Below the pieces are notes generated by a model. The model was given only the letters and a program-made list of their open reading frames with translations. It had not been told where the DNA came from and ran no database searches. From positions 123,267,530-123,331,529 of the forward strand of contig OZ024931.1 of NCBI GenBank assembly GCA_964017235.1: a stretch of 64,000 bases of DNA, in the 5' to 3' direction. Origin of the DNA: Sabellastarte sp. h YS-2021 (taxonomy: Eukaryota; Annelida; Polychaeta; Sabellida; Sabellidae). A program made the translations under genes and the position numbers. Positions 45,371-56,860 of the stretch are shown here, in pieces (position 1 is the stretch's first letter; each line of letters starts with the position of its first letter).

Positions 45371-46345
45371 CTTCTCTGAGGCAGTGGTAGCACAAATTGA
45401 GGATCCTCAAAAAGGCTCAACCAGATCAGCCTATGAAGCAAAGTTGGACAATTTTACAAAATGGTGCCATAGTAATCAGGTTGACAGCAGGGCTCCACCT
45501 ATTGAATCCATTGTCGAATTCTTCCTGTATCTGTTCCAGAACAAAAAGCTGCAGCCAAGTATTATTGATGGCTATAGATCAGCCAAAGCTGACAAACATG
45601 GGAAGTCACCCATCAGCGTAAGCAAGAATGAAATTCTTACTTATCTCCTGGATAGCTTCATTGGGATAGCGTCCTAAGGGTCACAGAGGCATCCCCTCTT
45701 AGAACCCTGGTAACTAACCACCTTACTGAGGCTCCCTTTGAACCCCTTAAAGAGACCTCTTTAAAGCACCTGATCTCCAAAGACAGTCTTCCTCTCAGCT
45801 CTGGGTTCTAGCAAATGCAGGGAGCTAACATCCATGCTTGGCTCAACAAAAACATCGAACACCAGAAAGACTGGTCCAAGGCATCTCTGTACCCCTCACC
45901 TAGTTTTTGTTAAAAGAATCAACTGGCTAAAGAGGGTCCAGAACGTGTGGCCCAGAGGTTATTCCTGCCCTGGCCCCAACTCTTGGTAATTCATTCAAGG
46001 CTGACCAGTCTCTATGTCCAGATAGAGCCTTACGCTACTGTCTGGATAGGACCACTGACCCCAGGCAGAACAAGGAGCTGGTCTTTATCTTCTTCAAGAA
46101 AGGCTTTGACAAAGATATCTGGCATGCCACTATCTCATCATGGATCATGCATACAGTGGTCCTATGCTATGAGCTCTCTGATCAGGAGGCCCTTATGCTA
46201 CCTCAGCTTAAAGCATATGATGTGAGGGCCTTTGTTGCTTATAAGACTTTCCAGGCAGGAATCTCTTTAGAAGTTATCAGCCTGTCACAGGATATCCCAC
46301 ACCTTCACACAATTCTACTTGAAGGATGTGGCCTGGGTGTGTAAA
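45371..46345 (+). pseudogene. DIRS-2 tyrosine recombinase remnant
   Basis: Readable pieces: STRSAYEAKLDNFTKWC (45417), the IIDGYRSAKADKHGKSP core (45561), LTEAPFEPLKETSLKHL (45721), a degraded first-Arg block near 45800, then LKAYDVRAFVAYKTFQAG (46208), where the HxxR box is YxxR, and the FTQFYLKDVAW tail with the nucleophile Tyr (46303). The first part is a clean 97-codon reading frame; later parts are frameshifted. The His-to-Tyr change and degraded Arg block mark it inactive. Confidence 0.82.
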
Positions 46346-46499
46346 AATGAGGGGTGAACAATTTTGGTTAGTGCCAGCCACCACTTCACTGGCAGCTGAC
46401 TAATGGGACCACCCAATGTCCCAATGAGATCTGCTAATGTCTCTTTTGATTTCAATCTAAAGTCCCTAGAAAGCTACCCACCTTCCAATTGGTAGTTAT

Positions 46500-46625
46500 T
46501 CTAGCTAATTGCTCATTGGGTAAGATGTATTAACACAATAAAAGAGAAAATTTAAGAATTAAGTTAAATTTTTATTTGGTAATACATTACCTAATGGACA
46601 GTAGAGGCCCTCGAAACTGACCCCG
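46500..46625. repeat. DIRS-2 internal complementary region
   Basis: TAATTGCTCATTGGGTAAGA (46508) is the inverse of the outer left repeat (40760-40798), and the second half, TAATACATTACCTAATGGAC, is inverse to the first, forming a hairpin. DIRS elements carry such a region just upstream of the right repeat, complementary to the outer ends; the location fits. Confidence 0.65.
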
Positions 46626-46860
46626 CATTCATCTTTCTAGGGGCTCATCTAAGGTTAGAAGAATAAAAAAGATGCTGTGATGTCACATTCTCAATCCAGG
46701 AAGGAAGTAGGTCACAACACCTAGCACATGGAGCACACATACCCGGCTCTGTTGGTATAGACACAAAACGTCTTTTTCTGGTGTTTGGTGGGGCCAGCTT
46801 GTGCCAGCAGTATAGCTATTGGTCCAGTAGATAAGGTATAAATTGATAACAAAGTTTAAC

Positions 46861-47805
46861 ATAATTCTTAAATGTTCTATTTGCTGGTAATTTTAATGTT
46901 CAGTTCCCCAGCTCCCCCCTGCAAGTAAGACAACACACTCGGAGCAAAGTTTATTATAATACATCATATGATACATTAAATGATTTATGGAAGAATTTCT
47001 ATTATTGACATGCATACCCAACTTGCAAAATTTTTGGCTTTTCATTGGATGAACTATGTTGAGGTTTCTCATAATTATCACATAATTGGAGTTTCCAATG
47101 AAAACATAGTAAATCATTGAAATTCTTTAATTTCTGACCTGGAAAATGCATCCAGGAATTGAAAGCTGTGACAGTCTAACTTGTTTACAGGGGTAAGGAA
47201 AATTACTGTGTCTCAGAAAACGACTGGATTTTCTTCACATAAAAAGCAACCGAAACAGTAATTAATTGCCTTTAAAATGACATCAGTATTATATTTGTTA
47301 GTAATATTTAAAAACACATCAATTTTCAACCAAATTTCAGTAACTGGGAGATCTTCAATAGGTCTATGTATTTTGCAAATACCTCAAAATTACTTCAACC
47401 ATGAAAAAAATAATAATAATCATTACAAAGGGATTCACACAAGGTTTGTGGTCTTAAAATCTATCCACAGTTTACAGAGAAAAAATTATTAAAATGGAAC
47501 TTTATATTTTTCATCAATTCCTGTTTTCTGCTGTACTTAACATTTTTCTTGGAATATCTTGGCCAATATACAATCAAACTTACTCAAAGAAAAAACAACA
47601 TATAATAAATTGCCTTTGAAACTTTGTAAATTTGTTATTCCTGGCTCCAATAAAACAATCACAAACAATTTTTAATCAAATTCCAGTTATAGTTTGTGTC
47701 TTGTGTGTGTCAGATGGTACATCTCTCAACAAATATTTTGAAAACTTTTTTACCCACAGATGCATACAATATATACCATTGAAAAGAAAATGGAACAGTG
47801 CTTCT
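46861..47805. other. No gene recognised
   Basis: AT-rich, no supportable feature. Confidence 0.45.
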
Positions 47806-49155
47806 GCTTCTGAAAGGGCGCTTATTTGTTTTCGCCTCAGTTTCCTCGCCGCCGCCGCATTATGGTCTCCCTGGAATATTTCCCGTATTATTAGAAGGTT
47901 TCAAACCATATTTGGCAGTTATATACCTTAGGCGTGGGAAAATTTTTCTGCATGCTTAAATTTGACCTTTAACCTTTCTGAAGGTCACATGATCAAAAAA
48001 CCCTGTCATCGCCCCCGTCATCGCAATTCAGGAAAAACTACTTGCTACACAGCCTTTATAATTTGACACACCTGTTCATACTATCGAAAACGCGAGCTGA
48101 TTAGATTTTGGGAGCAATGCCTTGAAAAATGTCTCATTTATGAGTGATTTTCTGACACCTTCTAATCTGAAAGCCTTAAATTTAGGTCAACCCCCCTATT
48201 ATCTTCCTGAAGTATTGCATTTAGAGCCATAAAATGTACTGGGAGGTAATAGGAAACCATATGTGGAGAGTCTAAATAGCCGGTCAGTTTTATCCCCCAA
48301 CCCCTCCTTATGGGTCAAACTGGGGTCATAAAATAGTTGCTTTGGAGTTTTGCCTTATATCTCCTTTATTGTTGCTTTTGGACCTTCAGAATGTATTAAG
48401 AGGTATTGGGAAAGCATATGTGGAGAGTCTAAATAGCCAGTCAGTTTTACCCCCCGGCCCTCCCTTATGGGTCAAACTGGGGTCATAAAATAGCTGATTT
48501 TGAGTTTTTGCCTTATATCTCCTTTATTGTTGCTTTTATAGCTTCAGAATGTATTAAGAGGTATTGGGAAAGCATATGTGGAGAGTCTAAATAGCCGGTC
48601 AGTTTTACCCCGACCCCCCCCCCCTTATGGGCCAAACTGGGGTCATAAATAGCTGCTTTGGAATTTTTGCCTTATATCTCCTTTATCGTTGCTTTTATAG
48701 CTTCAGAATATATTAAGAGGTATTAGGAAAGCATATGTGGAGAATCTAAATAGCCGGTCAGTTTAACCCCCGACCCCCCTTTATGGGTCAAACTGGGGTC
48801 ATAAAATAGTTGCTTTGGAGTTTTGCCTTATATCTCCTTTATTGTTGCTTTTAGACCTTCAGAATGTATTAAGAGGTATTGGGAAAGCATATGTGGCGAG
48901 TCTAAATAGCCGGTCAGTTTTATCCCCCAACCCCCCCTTATGGGTCAAACTGGGGTCATAAATAGCTGCTTTGGAGTTTTTGCCTTATGTCTCCTTTATC
49001 GTTGCTTTTATAGCTTCAGAATGTATTAAGAGGTATTGGGAAAGCATACGATGCAGCTTTGTGCATTCTTAGCTTTACAGCATACTTATTAAAACCACAA
49101 AGCATTTTAAACTTTCAGGGACACTTCGCTTTTGTTAGCAAAAGCATTCCTCTAG
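47806..49155. mobile_element. Helentron-like element H1, copy 3
   Basis: The left arm of the 5' hairpin is degraded (CTTCTGAAAGGGCGCTTA), but the (CCG)n run, leader, about five or six 157-bp monomers, subterminal ACACTTCG and the 3' hairpin TTTTGTTAGCAAAA with CTAG at 49152-49155 are all present. Confidence 0.82.
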
Positions 49156-49200
49156 TTATTGCATTAAAATCTATGAACAAGTAAGTGAGCAAGAAATTTT

Positions 49201-52010
49201 TACCGTACAGATCTCTTAAGGGCTGTATGGGTATTTCTTATGTCAGGTGATTGACAAGTCAGCCGGCGTTATTTCATCAATCTGCAGCGTCGGTGTGAAC
49301 AACTTCTCTGAAAGTACAAGGCCCAGAGACATGCTGTTACTTTTAAAAGATACCTTATCTATCGAGGATGAAAAGTATCTCAAGGTATTCAGATCTGTTC
49401 AGCTGTTTCCCAGAGCCATTGCAAGTGAGAATTTCAACACTTAATCACAATTTTCTCATTGACTTTTACAGGGATTTCTCTCATATCTTGCATATATGTA
49501 CTAGGCCACAAGTAGATTCCCTTGTGTGAGTATCAGGTGTGGATCTTTCTTAATTTTTTTTATGAATTTTTTAAATAACTTAAGCACATGATTTCGTGTT
49601 AATGCATTAATAACTTATAACTTGTATTGTATTTAGAGCATTTTGTTAAAATATGCTGTTCAGCTTCTTTTTCTGTCGGTACAACATGGTGAGTAACTTG
49701 GGAGCCTATCCCAATAGTTAAGAGAGTAATAGCAACTTTCTAACTTTTCAGTACCTTCCATGATGAATAAAATAACTTTTGACTTGCAGCTGTTGCATTT
49801 AGAGAATTTTGTATAAATATTTTATTCAGCTACTTTTGCGTCAGCTGTAACATGGTAAAATTGCAGACCAGTAACTCATTGTATAGCTGAGCAATAGCTA
49901 CATTTAGGTTATCACTGTGGAGTAAATCAGTTGTAACTTGAAAACTATTGCATTAATTTTATGGTATTTTGTTTGGGTATGTTATTCACCTACTTTTCAT
50001 GCAGCTATAACATAGTGTAATTGTGGACCTGTAGCTCATTGCAAAGCTGAGCAATAGCTACTTTCAGGTTCTCACTGTTGACTAAGTCAGTTGTTACTTG
50101 AAACCATTGCATTTAGAGCCTTTTCTTTAAATTTGTTATTCAGGTACTTTGGGGTCAGCTATAACATAGTGAATTTGTAGACCTGTAGCTTATTGCCTAG
50201 CTGAGCAATACCTACTCTTGACATTCTGACTGTTGAGTAAATCAGTTGCAATATGACAACTCTTTAAATATGTTTTTCATCTACCCTTACACCTTAACAG
50301 TTTGTACTTAACTTCTGAATACTATTAGCAGGGTACAATTATTATTTCCTTTTCTGCTTTCACTTCTACTCTGAAACTTAAAACACACAATTAACTGACA
50401 CAGAGACCGTTCAAATCTTGTCCTGGCTCTATCTCAGAAAGCATGAAGTTTGACATGTTGATGCTTGGTAGGAACATAGGTTGGGGGGTGTAAGTGTGCA
50501 ACGTTATGGTGTGACTTCAATTTGACCTTTGACCTTGCCATTATGACCTTGAGTTCAAAAATCTTGTCAGGGCAATATCCCAGAAACCGTAAGGTGTCGG
50601 AAGTTGATACTTGGTAGGGATATTGGCTGGGGGTGTAGGTGTGCAACGTCATATTGTGACATTCATTTGACCTTTGACCTTGCCATTATGACCTTGAGTT
50701 CAAAAATCTTGTCAGGGCAATATCCCAGAAACCGTAAGGTGTCGGAAGTTGATACTTGGTAGGGATATTGGCTGGGGGTGTAGGTGTGCAACGTCATATT
50801 GTGACATTCATTTGACCTTTGAACTTGCTGTAGTGACCTTGACCTTCAAAATCTTCTCTGTACTGTATCTTGGAAACTGTAAGGTGTAGAAGACTGACAC
50901 AGGGTAGTGAGATTGGTTTGGAGATGTAAGTGTGCACCGTCATGGTTTGACCTTGATTTGACCTTTAACCTTGCTGTAGTGACCTAGACCTGTAAAGTCT
51001 TGTCCAGTCAATAGCTTGGAAACCATAATGTGTAGAAGGCTGATACTTGGTAGTGACATTAATTAATGGGTGTAGGTGTGCAGTGTCATAATGTGGCCTT
51101 GAATTGACCTTGGTGTAGTGACCTTGACCTTTAAAATCTTGTCCGGGCTATATCTGGGAAACCGTAGTATGTAAGAAGTTGATACTTGGTAGAGGGTTTA
51201 GGTGTGCAACATCATGTCACAATGTTTACTCTCAAAGTCCCCTAACTTTGTACTGTGTCTTTTCTTCTATATCTTGTTGTGTTGAAAAATATTTCCCCAG
51301 GCTATGTGATACATTCTTGAAAGTTGAGTCTTGGTTTATGTAAAAAGGGTTGTCGGGGTATTGTTTTCACCCATGGTGTCTGGATGGCCGGGCTGGTGGT
51401 GGGAAAAAGTTTGTCCGGGCTGTACTTTAGAAACAATAAGGTGTATGAAGTTGATACTTGGTAGGGACATGGGTTGGGTGGTGTAAGTGTGCAATGTCAT
51501 GGTGTGCCCTTGATTTGACCTTCGACCTTGCACTTCTGTAAGGTGTAGAAGGTTGACACTTGGTATGGACATTGGTTAGGGGTTGTAGGTGTGCATCATG
51601 GTGTGACCTTTAGCGTTGGCATCATGGTGTGTTCACCTGCCATATTTGAGACATGTTTCTCTTAAGACAAAGATATATGGATGGCTGCAACTGATTATTA
51701 TATGTACTTTTACATAATTGTTCTATTTCCATTGATGTTTATTCTCCCGTTAATAAATTTTACATAATGTTTAGTTTACTGATTAATGCTGTCATATTGC
51801 TATTGAGTTGTCTTGTTTTAATACTTTTCTTTACATACATTTTCTTTCTCGTAGACATTATTTTCTCTATTAAACATTACTTGGATCTTTATATAACTGA
51901 CACTGCTCTGAAAGTATCCCGATCTCTGAACTGTTTCACTACTTTTTCTCAGGGTGTTGAAAAATATTTCCCTAGGCTCTGGGGTATGGCCATCTCTGAT
52001 GGTATTTTCT
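49201..52010. mobile_element. Helentron-like element H4, composite copy with arrays A and B
   Basis: The 5' hairpin is TACCGTACAG...CTGTATGGGTA (49201-49232). Then comes the same 5' module as at 22836 (GGCCCAGAGACATGCTG), about four to five array-A monomers to 50300, about seven array-B monomers (50410-51200) and a further block with its own GGGTATTGTTTTCACCC start at 51355. The 3' module carries CTCTGGGGTA (51977) and the hairpin GCCATCTCTGATGGT (51989-52003). The same two arrays are separate at the SR-gene locus. Confidence 0.75.
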
Positions 52011-52780
52011 TTGCACTGCTGTAGACAACATTTCTTCAAATATCTCCAGAGTTGCACAACCAATTTTCTTAAATAAAAAGGTACACAAACTACAATAAAA
52101 TACCTTCATGATGATTTGAAATTTATTGTAGCTTCAATCCTGTCTGAGATCTGAATATTTAATTTAATATGTAAGTTGTAAAGCAACCCACAAAGAAATA
52201 TTTAAACTAAATATTTTGTATTTCTTCATTTCATGTCATCTGTTACACATAAACATTTTACGTATTATTGCCTTAAAATCCATCCAGGATTCATACAGCA
52301 AAAAATATATAAAATAACCTTCATACTTTTTTGACCATTCACTCACAGAACTTCTTTAGATGTTCAATATAAATATATGTGCATCTTGTGAAAATATTTA
52401 TGGCAATAAAATCCATGCAGAATTCACATAGCAAAAATATTTTAAAGGTAATTTATTATGTTTGACAATTTCCTCACAACACTTCAGATGTCGAATATAA
52501 ATTGGGACATGTGTATCTCATGAAAATGTTTAAGTGTTCACCATTTTCAGCCTCATGCTTGCCTATTTGTAAATTTTACTAATCTATAACATTGACATAG
52601 TTTTAAGCCTTCATATTTTTAACTTTAGCAAATCTGAAATTCGATTTAATGGGCAATAATAACATGCTCCTTAAATTGAGTTCTATGCCAACTCAAAGAT
52701 GCGCCCAATTTAATATTGGTCACATAGATCACTTGTTAATATTTAAATTTATTTTATAATTTTTCATCTGTCCACTAATC
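52011..52780. other. No gene recognised
   Basis: AT-rich; two repeated phrases ('AATCCATGCAGAATTCACATA' type, shown near 52280 and 52410) hint at an old tandem repeat, otherwise nothing. Confidence 0.4.
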
Positions 52781-53265
52781 TATTAAAATCATAGAAACAG
52801 ATAAAATTGTTTTGGCATTCTTAATTTAGAATGGACAGTATGTCATTTAAATACTTTAAAAAAGGATCAAGCTTATCACTGCAGGATGATTGCAAATGTA
52901 AGCAATTTAAATACAAACTTTTCATTCTAGTTATGTACCACTCTTCTGGCGATATAATTTTCCTTTTGGAAAATACTTATCTGTACCGGTGTAAAAGGAA
53001 ATCCTCCCCCCCTGAAAATCCTCCCCCCCGGGGGGGGGAGACTTTCCTAGGAAATCATCCCCCCCACCAGGAAATCCTCCCCCCCGCCTGTTGAAAAAAA
53101 TTTTATATTGAAAAATCTATTCAGCTCAAGTTTCTCAGTTAACCCAAAGTGTAGAACAATGATTGGCAAGTTGGGTTTACATAATTAGGTAATAATGCAC
53201 AGATTACATGAAATAAGAAGAAATACACAAGACATAAATACACAAGATTTAAATATATTTTTTAC

Positions 53266-53500
53266 CTTTCTTGCCAAAGCCCACATAATACAACACTCCA
53301 TCTTTGATGGTGTAACATTTACATTTCCTCCTGAACTCCTTCTTTTGGTCTCTAGACATCCCCTCAGGATACTTTTGATTAGCCACATAATTGAAAACAA
53401 GAATTGTATCTTCCTTAAATTTGACAAACTTGTCTGTGTTAGAAACCAAATTTTGTTTCCCTTCCTCAGAACTTGTGAAATTGTCCTTTTCAGCATCCAT
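53266..53500 (-). pseudogene. GIN1/Ginger-type integrase N-terminal exon, fragment
   Basis: A 78-residue minus-strand reading from an ATG at 53500 to a GTAAAA donor after 53266. It starts MDAEKDNFTSSEEGK and contains FNYVANQKYPEGMSRDQKKE, then RRKCKCYTIKDGVLYYVG near the end. The 'YP.G.(4)K..FRRK...Y.IKDG.LYYVG' pattern is that of the N-terminal region of Ginger transposases and the host gene GIN1, just before the HHCC zinc-binding domain. The HHCC and DDE domains are not found nearby, so it is a fragment carried by the foldback-like element or an isolated exon. Recognition is by motif only and moderately sure. Confidence 0.5.
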
Positions 53501-54339
53501 TTTACATAATACTCCAATGAGATTATAAAATGATATGATTTTGGTCATTTTCCCCTGGTATTTATACACAAAAATCTGGAAGAAATTGCCATTATACACC
53601 ATAAATATATCAAACAGTTAGCTTTGTTCTTTAAAGTAGCTATAGGAGGATTAGGTTTCAAAGGCCTGAACAGGTAGGAAATTATGGGAAAGACAGTTGA
53701 AGCAACTTTGATGCAATAAACAAAACCATCCCAGGCTTTGTTGTTTTTTTTACGAAGCCTGAACAGGAGTAGAAATCAAAGACCTGAGTAGGTAGCAGAT
53801 TATGTGAAGTACTTTTAACAATGTAGGGGCAATTGCACTTGTAATCCTTCCAAAGTGAAGACAGGATAACTGTTACACTTTGATCAATTCATAGGAGAAT
53901 GTAAAGCATACAACATTAAACAAGGAGGGGCAAGAAGGGGGCTTCAATTTAAAAAAAATATATCATCAAAGGCTTAGGTTACATGAATCTAACTTAGTCA
54001 TAAAAAGGTAACTGAAAATTAAGACATATAATCATATTAATATTCTAATTTGTTCAGTTTATATCCCTTATGAATACTATTTGGGCTGTCCCTTATATAA
54101 ATGTATTCAGATTGATTTGATTATTTCCAATCCATTTAACTGCTCATTATTAAAATTATACTCAATGATATATATGCAAAATATACATTTCGGGGTTCTA
54201 TGGGAGTTACCAACAACAGTAAAAATCCAGAAAATAATACAGAAAGTATGCCACTGACAAAAGTATGCATTTAAAGTGGGGTTCCATAAAATTTTTCATT
54301 TTGTTAATAAATAGATAGATAAATTTTTTATTACACTGA

Positions 54340-54735
54340 CAGTGTGTTTTTATTTTTTGCCAAAATTCCCTGGGATTTGAAGAACTTACAGTTTCTATAT
54401 TTGCAATAATATTTTTGTTATATTGCCTCTCATAATATCGGAGTCTTTTGTCAAATGTTTTTCTTGCAGTTGAAAATTTCATTCTTAATGATTTTTTATG
54501 TTGTAAATTACTTGTTAAACATCGAGCTGACCTTTCCTTATGACACATATCTTTCCATAAGCTAGTTAATTCACTATTCCAAAATGGTTTATAACTTTTA
54601 AATTTTTTACGTAACATCTTTCCTTGAGATTTGTAATTTATATATTTATCCACTTCTGCAATAGTACATTGACAAAATTCAGAATACACAAGATCTAGCT
54701 GACACTGTTGATTTTCAGTTTTTTTAATACAAAAT
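54340..54735 (-). pseudogene. LINE ORF2 fragment between endonuclease and RT
   Basis: Minus-strand open stretch with LDLVYSEFCQCTIAEVDKYI, then YKPFWNSELTSLWKDM, RKTFDKRLRYYERQYNKNI and NPREFWQKIKTH. The order 'PFWN.EL..LWK ... RR.YDR.LR..ER.YN ... FW..IK' is the linker before the RT of CR1/L2-like LINEs. Open but lacking RT and endonuclease, and inside the foldback-like element. Confidence 0.7.
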
Positions 54736-55121
54736 TTGTGTAGTTACAGTATGGTGGGGGGGGGAGGATTTCCTAGAAGATCTGTTACGAAATCCTCCCC
54801 CCCCCCCGGGGTGGATTATTTCCTGGTGGGGGGGTCATATTCCTAGGAGTTCCTCCCCCCCGGGGTGGAGGATTTCCTAGGAAATTTACCCCCCGGGGGA
54901 GGATATCCTAGGACATCCTCCCCCCCGGGGGGGAGGATTTCCGGGGGGGAGGATTTCGTGGTACACCGGTATATTTTGTATATTAAATTGCTGAAGTTGT
55001 TGTATTACTGGGAGATTATTTTTTTCTAATTATTGTGACATACATGATTAATACTTAAAAGCCTGTGGCCTGAGTGAAGACCTGTCTTGGGATATGTTTG
55101 TGCCAAGTTGGCCCTATCTAG

Positions 55122-56405
55122 TTTTCGCTTCTGAATACAAAATGTGGAACCTTGAATATTCTCAGAAAGCCTTAATCATTTTCGCTTACACCTCTGTAGA
55201 CAAATAAGAGATGATACATGAAGTAGTTCAGTGAGATGGTTTACAACAAGTGTTTTTTGTTTGTTTCATATTTTGAAGCAGGGAAGTTGAAGTTGTAATT
55301 GTCAAAATGATATACTATTTTTAAAGGTCCAGAGAAAGTTCTATATATTTACTTACAAATTGATTTCCTATTTTAATAATTTAAATAAAGCTGCCAGATA
55401 TTGTAGTCCACAATGCATTATTAACAACAGATGAATGATGAAACATCTGAAGGTGTAAAATTCAGTTTCACTTATTGATTTGTTACTTGTCTAAGATTTA
55501 ATGTAATTTATCCATGTGAAGTGTGGCAGTTAAGTATTGATTTAATAAATAAAACATGTGCACAAAGCATTTGGCACAAAAGCCAATTTGTTTCAAGACA
55601 GGGAGTTGTGAGACTCATCGATTTCTTCTGTATTGGTTTCACTCACTCGTCACTTCTGATGTAATAATATTTTTGTTTAACTGCTGAAGTGCATGCTACG
55701 ATGTCACAGCTATTTTCCCAACAAAAAGATGGTTTGGAATTAAAGTGATATACTTTTACATTATTTCACTACTGAAAGTCTCATAGTTTGAGTAAATAAT
55801 TTAGCTGTAACATGTTGTGCAGTTGAACCTGTGTATTAGAAATATGTTATCTCTGTTTTAAATTGTGGTAAATGAACCATCTTTCAAAAACAAATGACCT
55901 TTGTTGTGAAAAGCTACATATAATGTCTGGCGATTTTTGTGAAGAAATATTTAGACTAAGTTATATTTTGAGCAGAAGTATTTTGCAAGTATTTTTGGCT
56001 TGCCAAGAGTTTGATTCTTGTTCCACTGTCAGGAGTGACCACCTCCATTATGTTGTCAGTGGCATAATTGTGTCAGTTGTGTGGCTTTTCTTATGAGTTT
56101 GGAAGGTTAAGAGCACCATTGTGGTCATCATAGATCTCCCTCCCATTTTCATACATGTTTAGAAAATATTTTGTGAGTGAGCCTCTGTCCTGGCCACTTC
56201 TGTCCAATCTTTTCAGTCATAACGGCAATGACGACACTAAGATTTATCTTTTCAGTAATACAGTTTAATTTTTGCAAAAATGGAGCTAAGTGGTCTTGAC
56301 TGGTGGAGGCTAATCTTAATGAGTCTCCTGATTAATCATCCCTGCCAGCAAGTGTGATTGTGACTTGTTGTTAGGAGTTATCCCAATTGTGGTGGCCTGG
56401 TGCAT
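55122..56405. other. No gene recognised
   Basis: AT-rich, no supportable feature; a 74-codon ORF at 55872 lacks any recognisable domain. Confidence 0.45.
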
Positions 56406-56860
56406 ATAATCAGACTTATGTTTTCAGTCAAAGGGCTCATCTTTTCAGTTGTAAGACTTGTGTTTTCAGTAAAAGGGCTCATCTTCCCAGCTATAAGACT
56501 TAGGCTTAAGTTTAAAAGCTCATCTTTTTAGTTGTAAGACTTAGCTTTTCAGTCAAAGGGCTCATTTTTTCAGCTGTAAGACTTATTGTGTTCAATCATA
56601 AGGTTAATCTTCCCACTTTTAAGACTGATGTTTTCAGTCAAAAGGCTCATATTCCTGTTGTAAGACTTATGTTTTCAGTCAAAAGGATCACCTTTCCAGT
56701 TTGCAAGACTTATGTTTTCAGTCAAAAGTTTCATCTTTCCAGTTCTAAGACTTATGTTTTCAATCATAGGGCTCACCTTCATAGTTGTAAAACTTACTTT
56801 TCAATCAGATGGCTCACCTTCATAGTTGTAAGACTTAGCTTTTCAGTCTTATGGCAGACT
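56406..56860. repeat. Minisatellite, about 44-bp unit, about ten copies
   Basis: Imperfect copies of AGACTTATGTTTTCAGTCAA followed by AAGGCTCATCTTTCCAGTTGTA. The ORF at 56588-56920 is an open frame of the repeat. Confidence 0.88.

Larger units (their letters stand above)
40745..46860 (+). mobile_element. DIRS-2 retrotransposon with inverted terminal repeats
   Basis: Left and right ends are inverted relative to each other: CCAGAAAAAGACGCTTTGTG (40832) against the reverse complement of 46768-46790, continuing through the GCAGAGCCAGGTA and CTACTTCCTTCCTGG blocks (41690 against 46695). The order is ORF1, reverse transcriptase, residual RNase H, tyrosine recombinase, internal complementary region, right repeat. 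Two insertions split it: 40875-41660 in the left repeat and an H1 element at 43191-44246. All proteins are broken. Confidence 0.85.
52984..54971. mobile_element. Foldback-like element with G-rich palindromic ends (1988 bp)
   Basis: Outer ends are TACCGGTGTA (52984) and TACACCGGTA (54962-54971). Both terminal regions (to 53092 and from 54755) are strings of GGAAATCCTCCCCCC and its inverse, often meeting in GGATTTCCTAGGAAATCC-type palindromes. The interior has a minus-strand integrase-like exon and a LINE fragment. Comparison with H2 at 33270-33330 shows the site without it. No transposase was recognised. Confidence 0.68.
52781..55121. mobile_element. 3' part of a second H2 copy, split by an insertion
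   Basis: 52781-52900 aligns with 33110-33240 (AGAATGGACA, CATTTAAATACTTT, CACTGCAGGATGATTG), and 55050-55121 aligns with 33355-33423, ending GTGCCAAGTTGGCCCTATCTAG. The foldback-like element at 52984-54971 interrupts it. Confidence 0.7.

Noticed and set aside
54255-54340. Extension of the LINE fragment ORF to its annotated-length C-terminus
   Set aside because: The last residues (SVAYFLYYFLDFYCCW) are AT-rich readthrough unrelated to LINE proteins.
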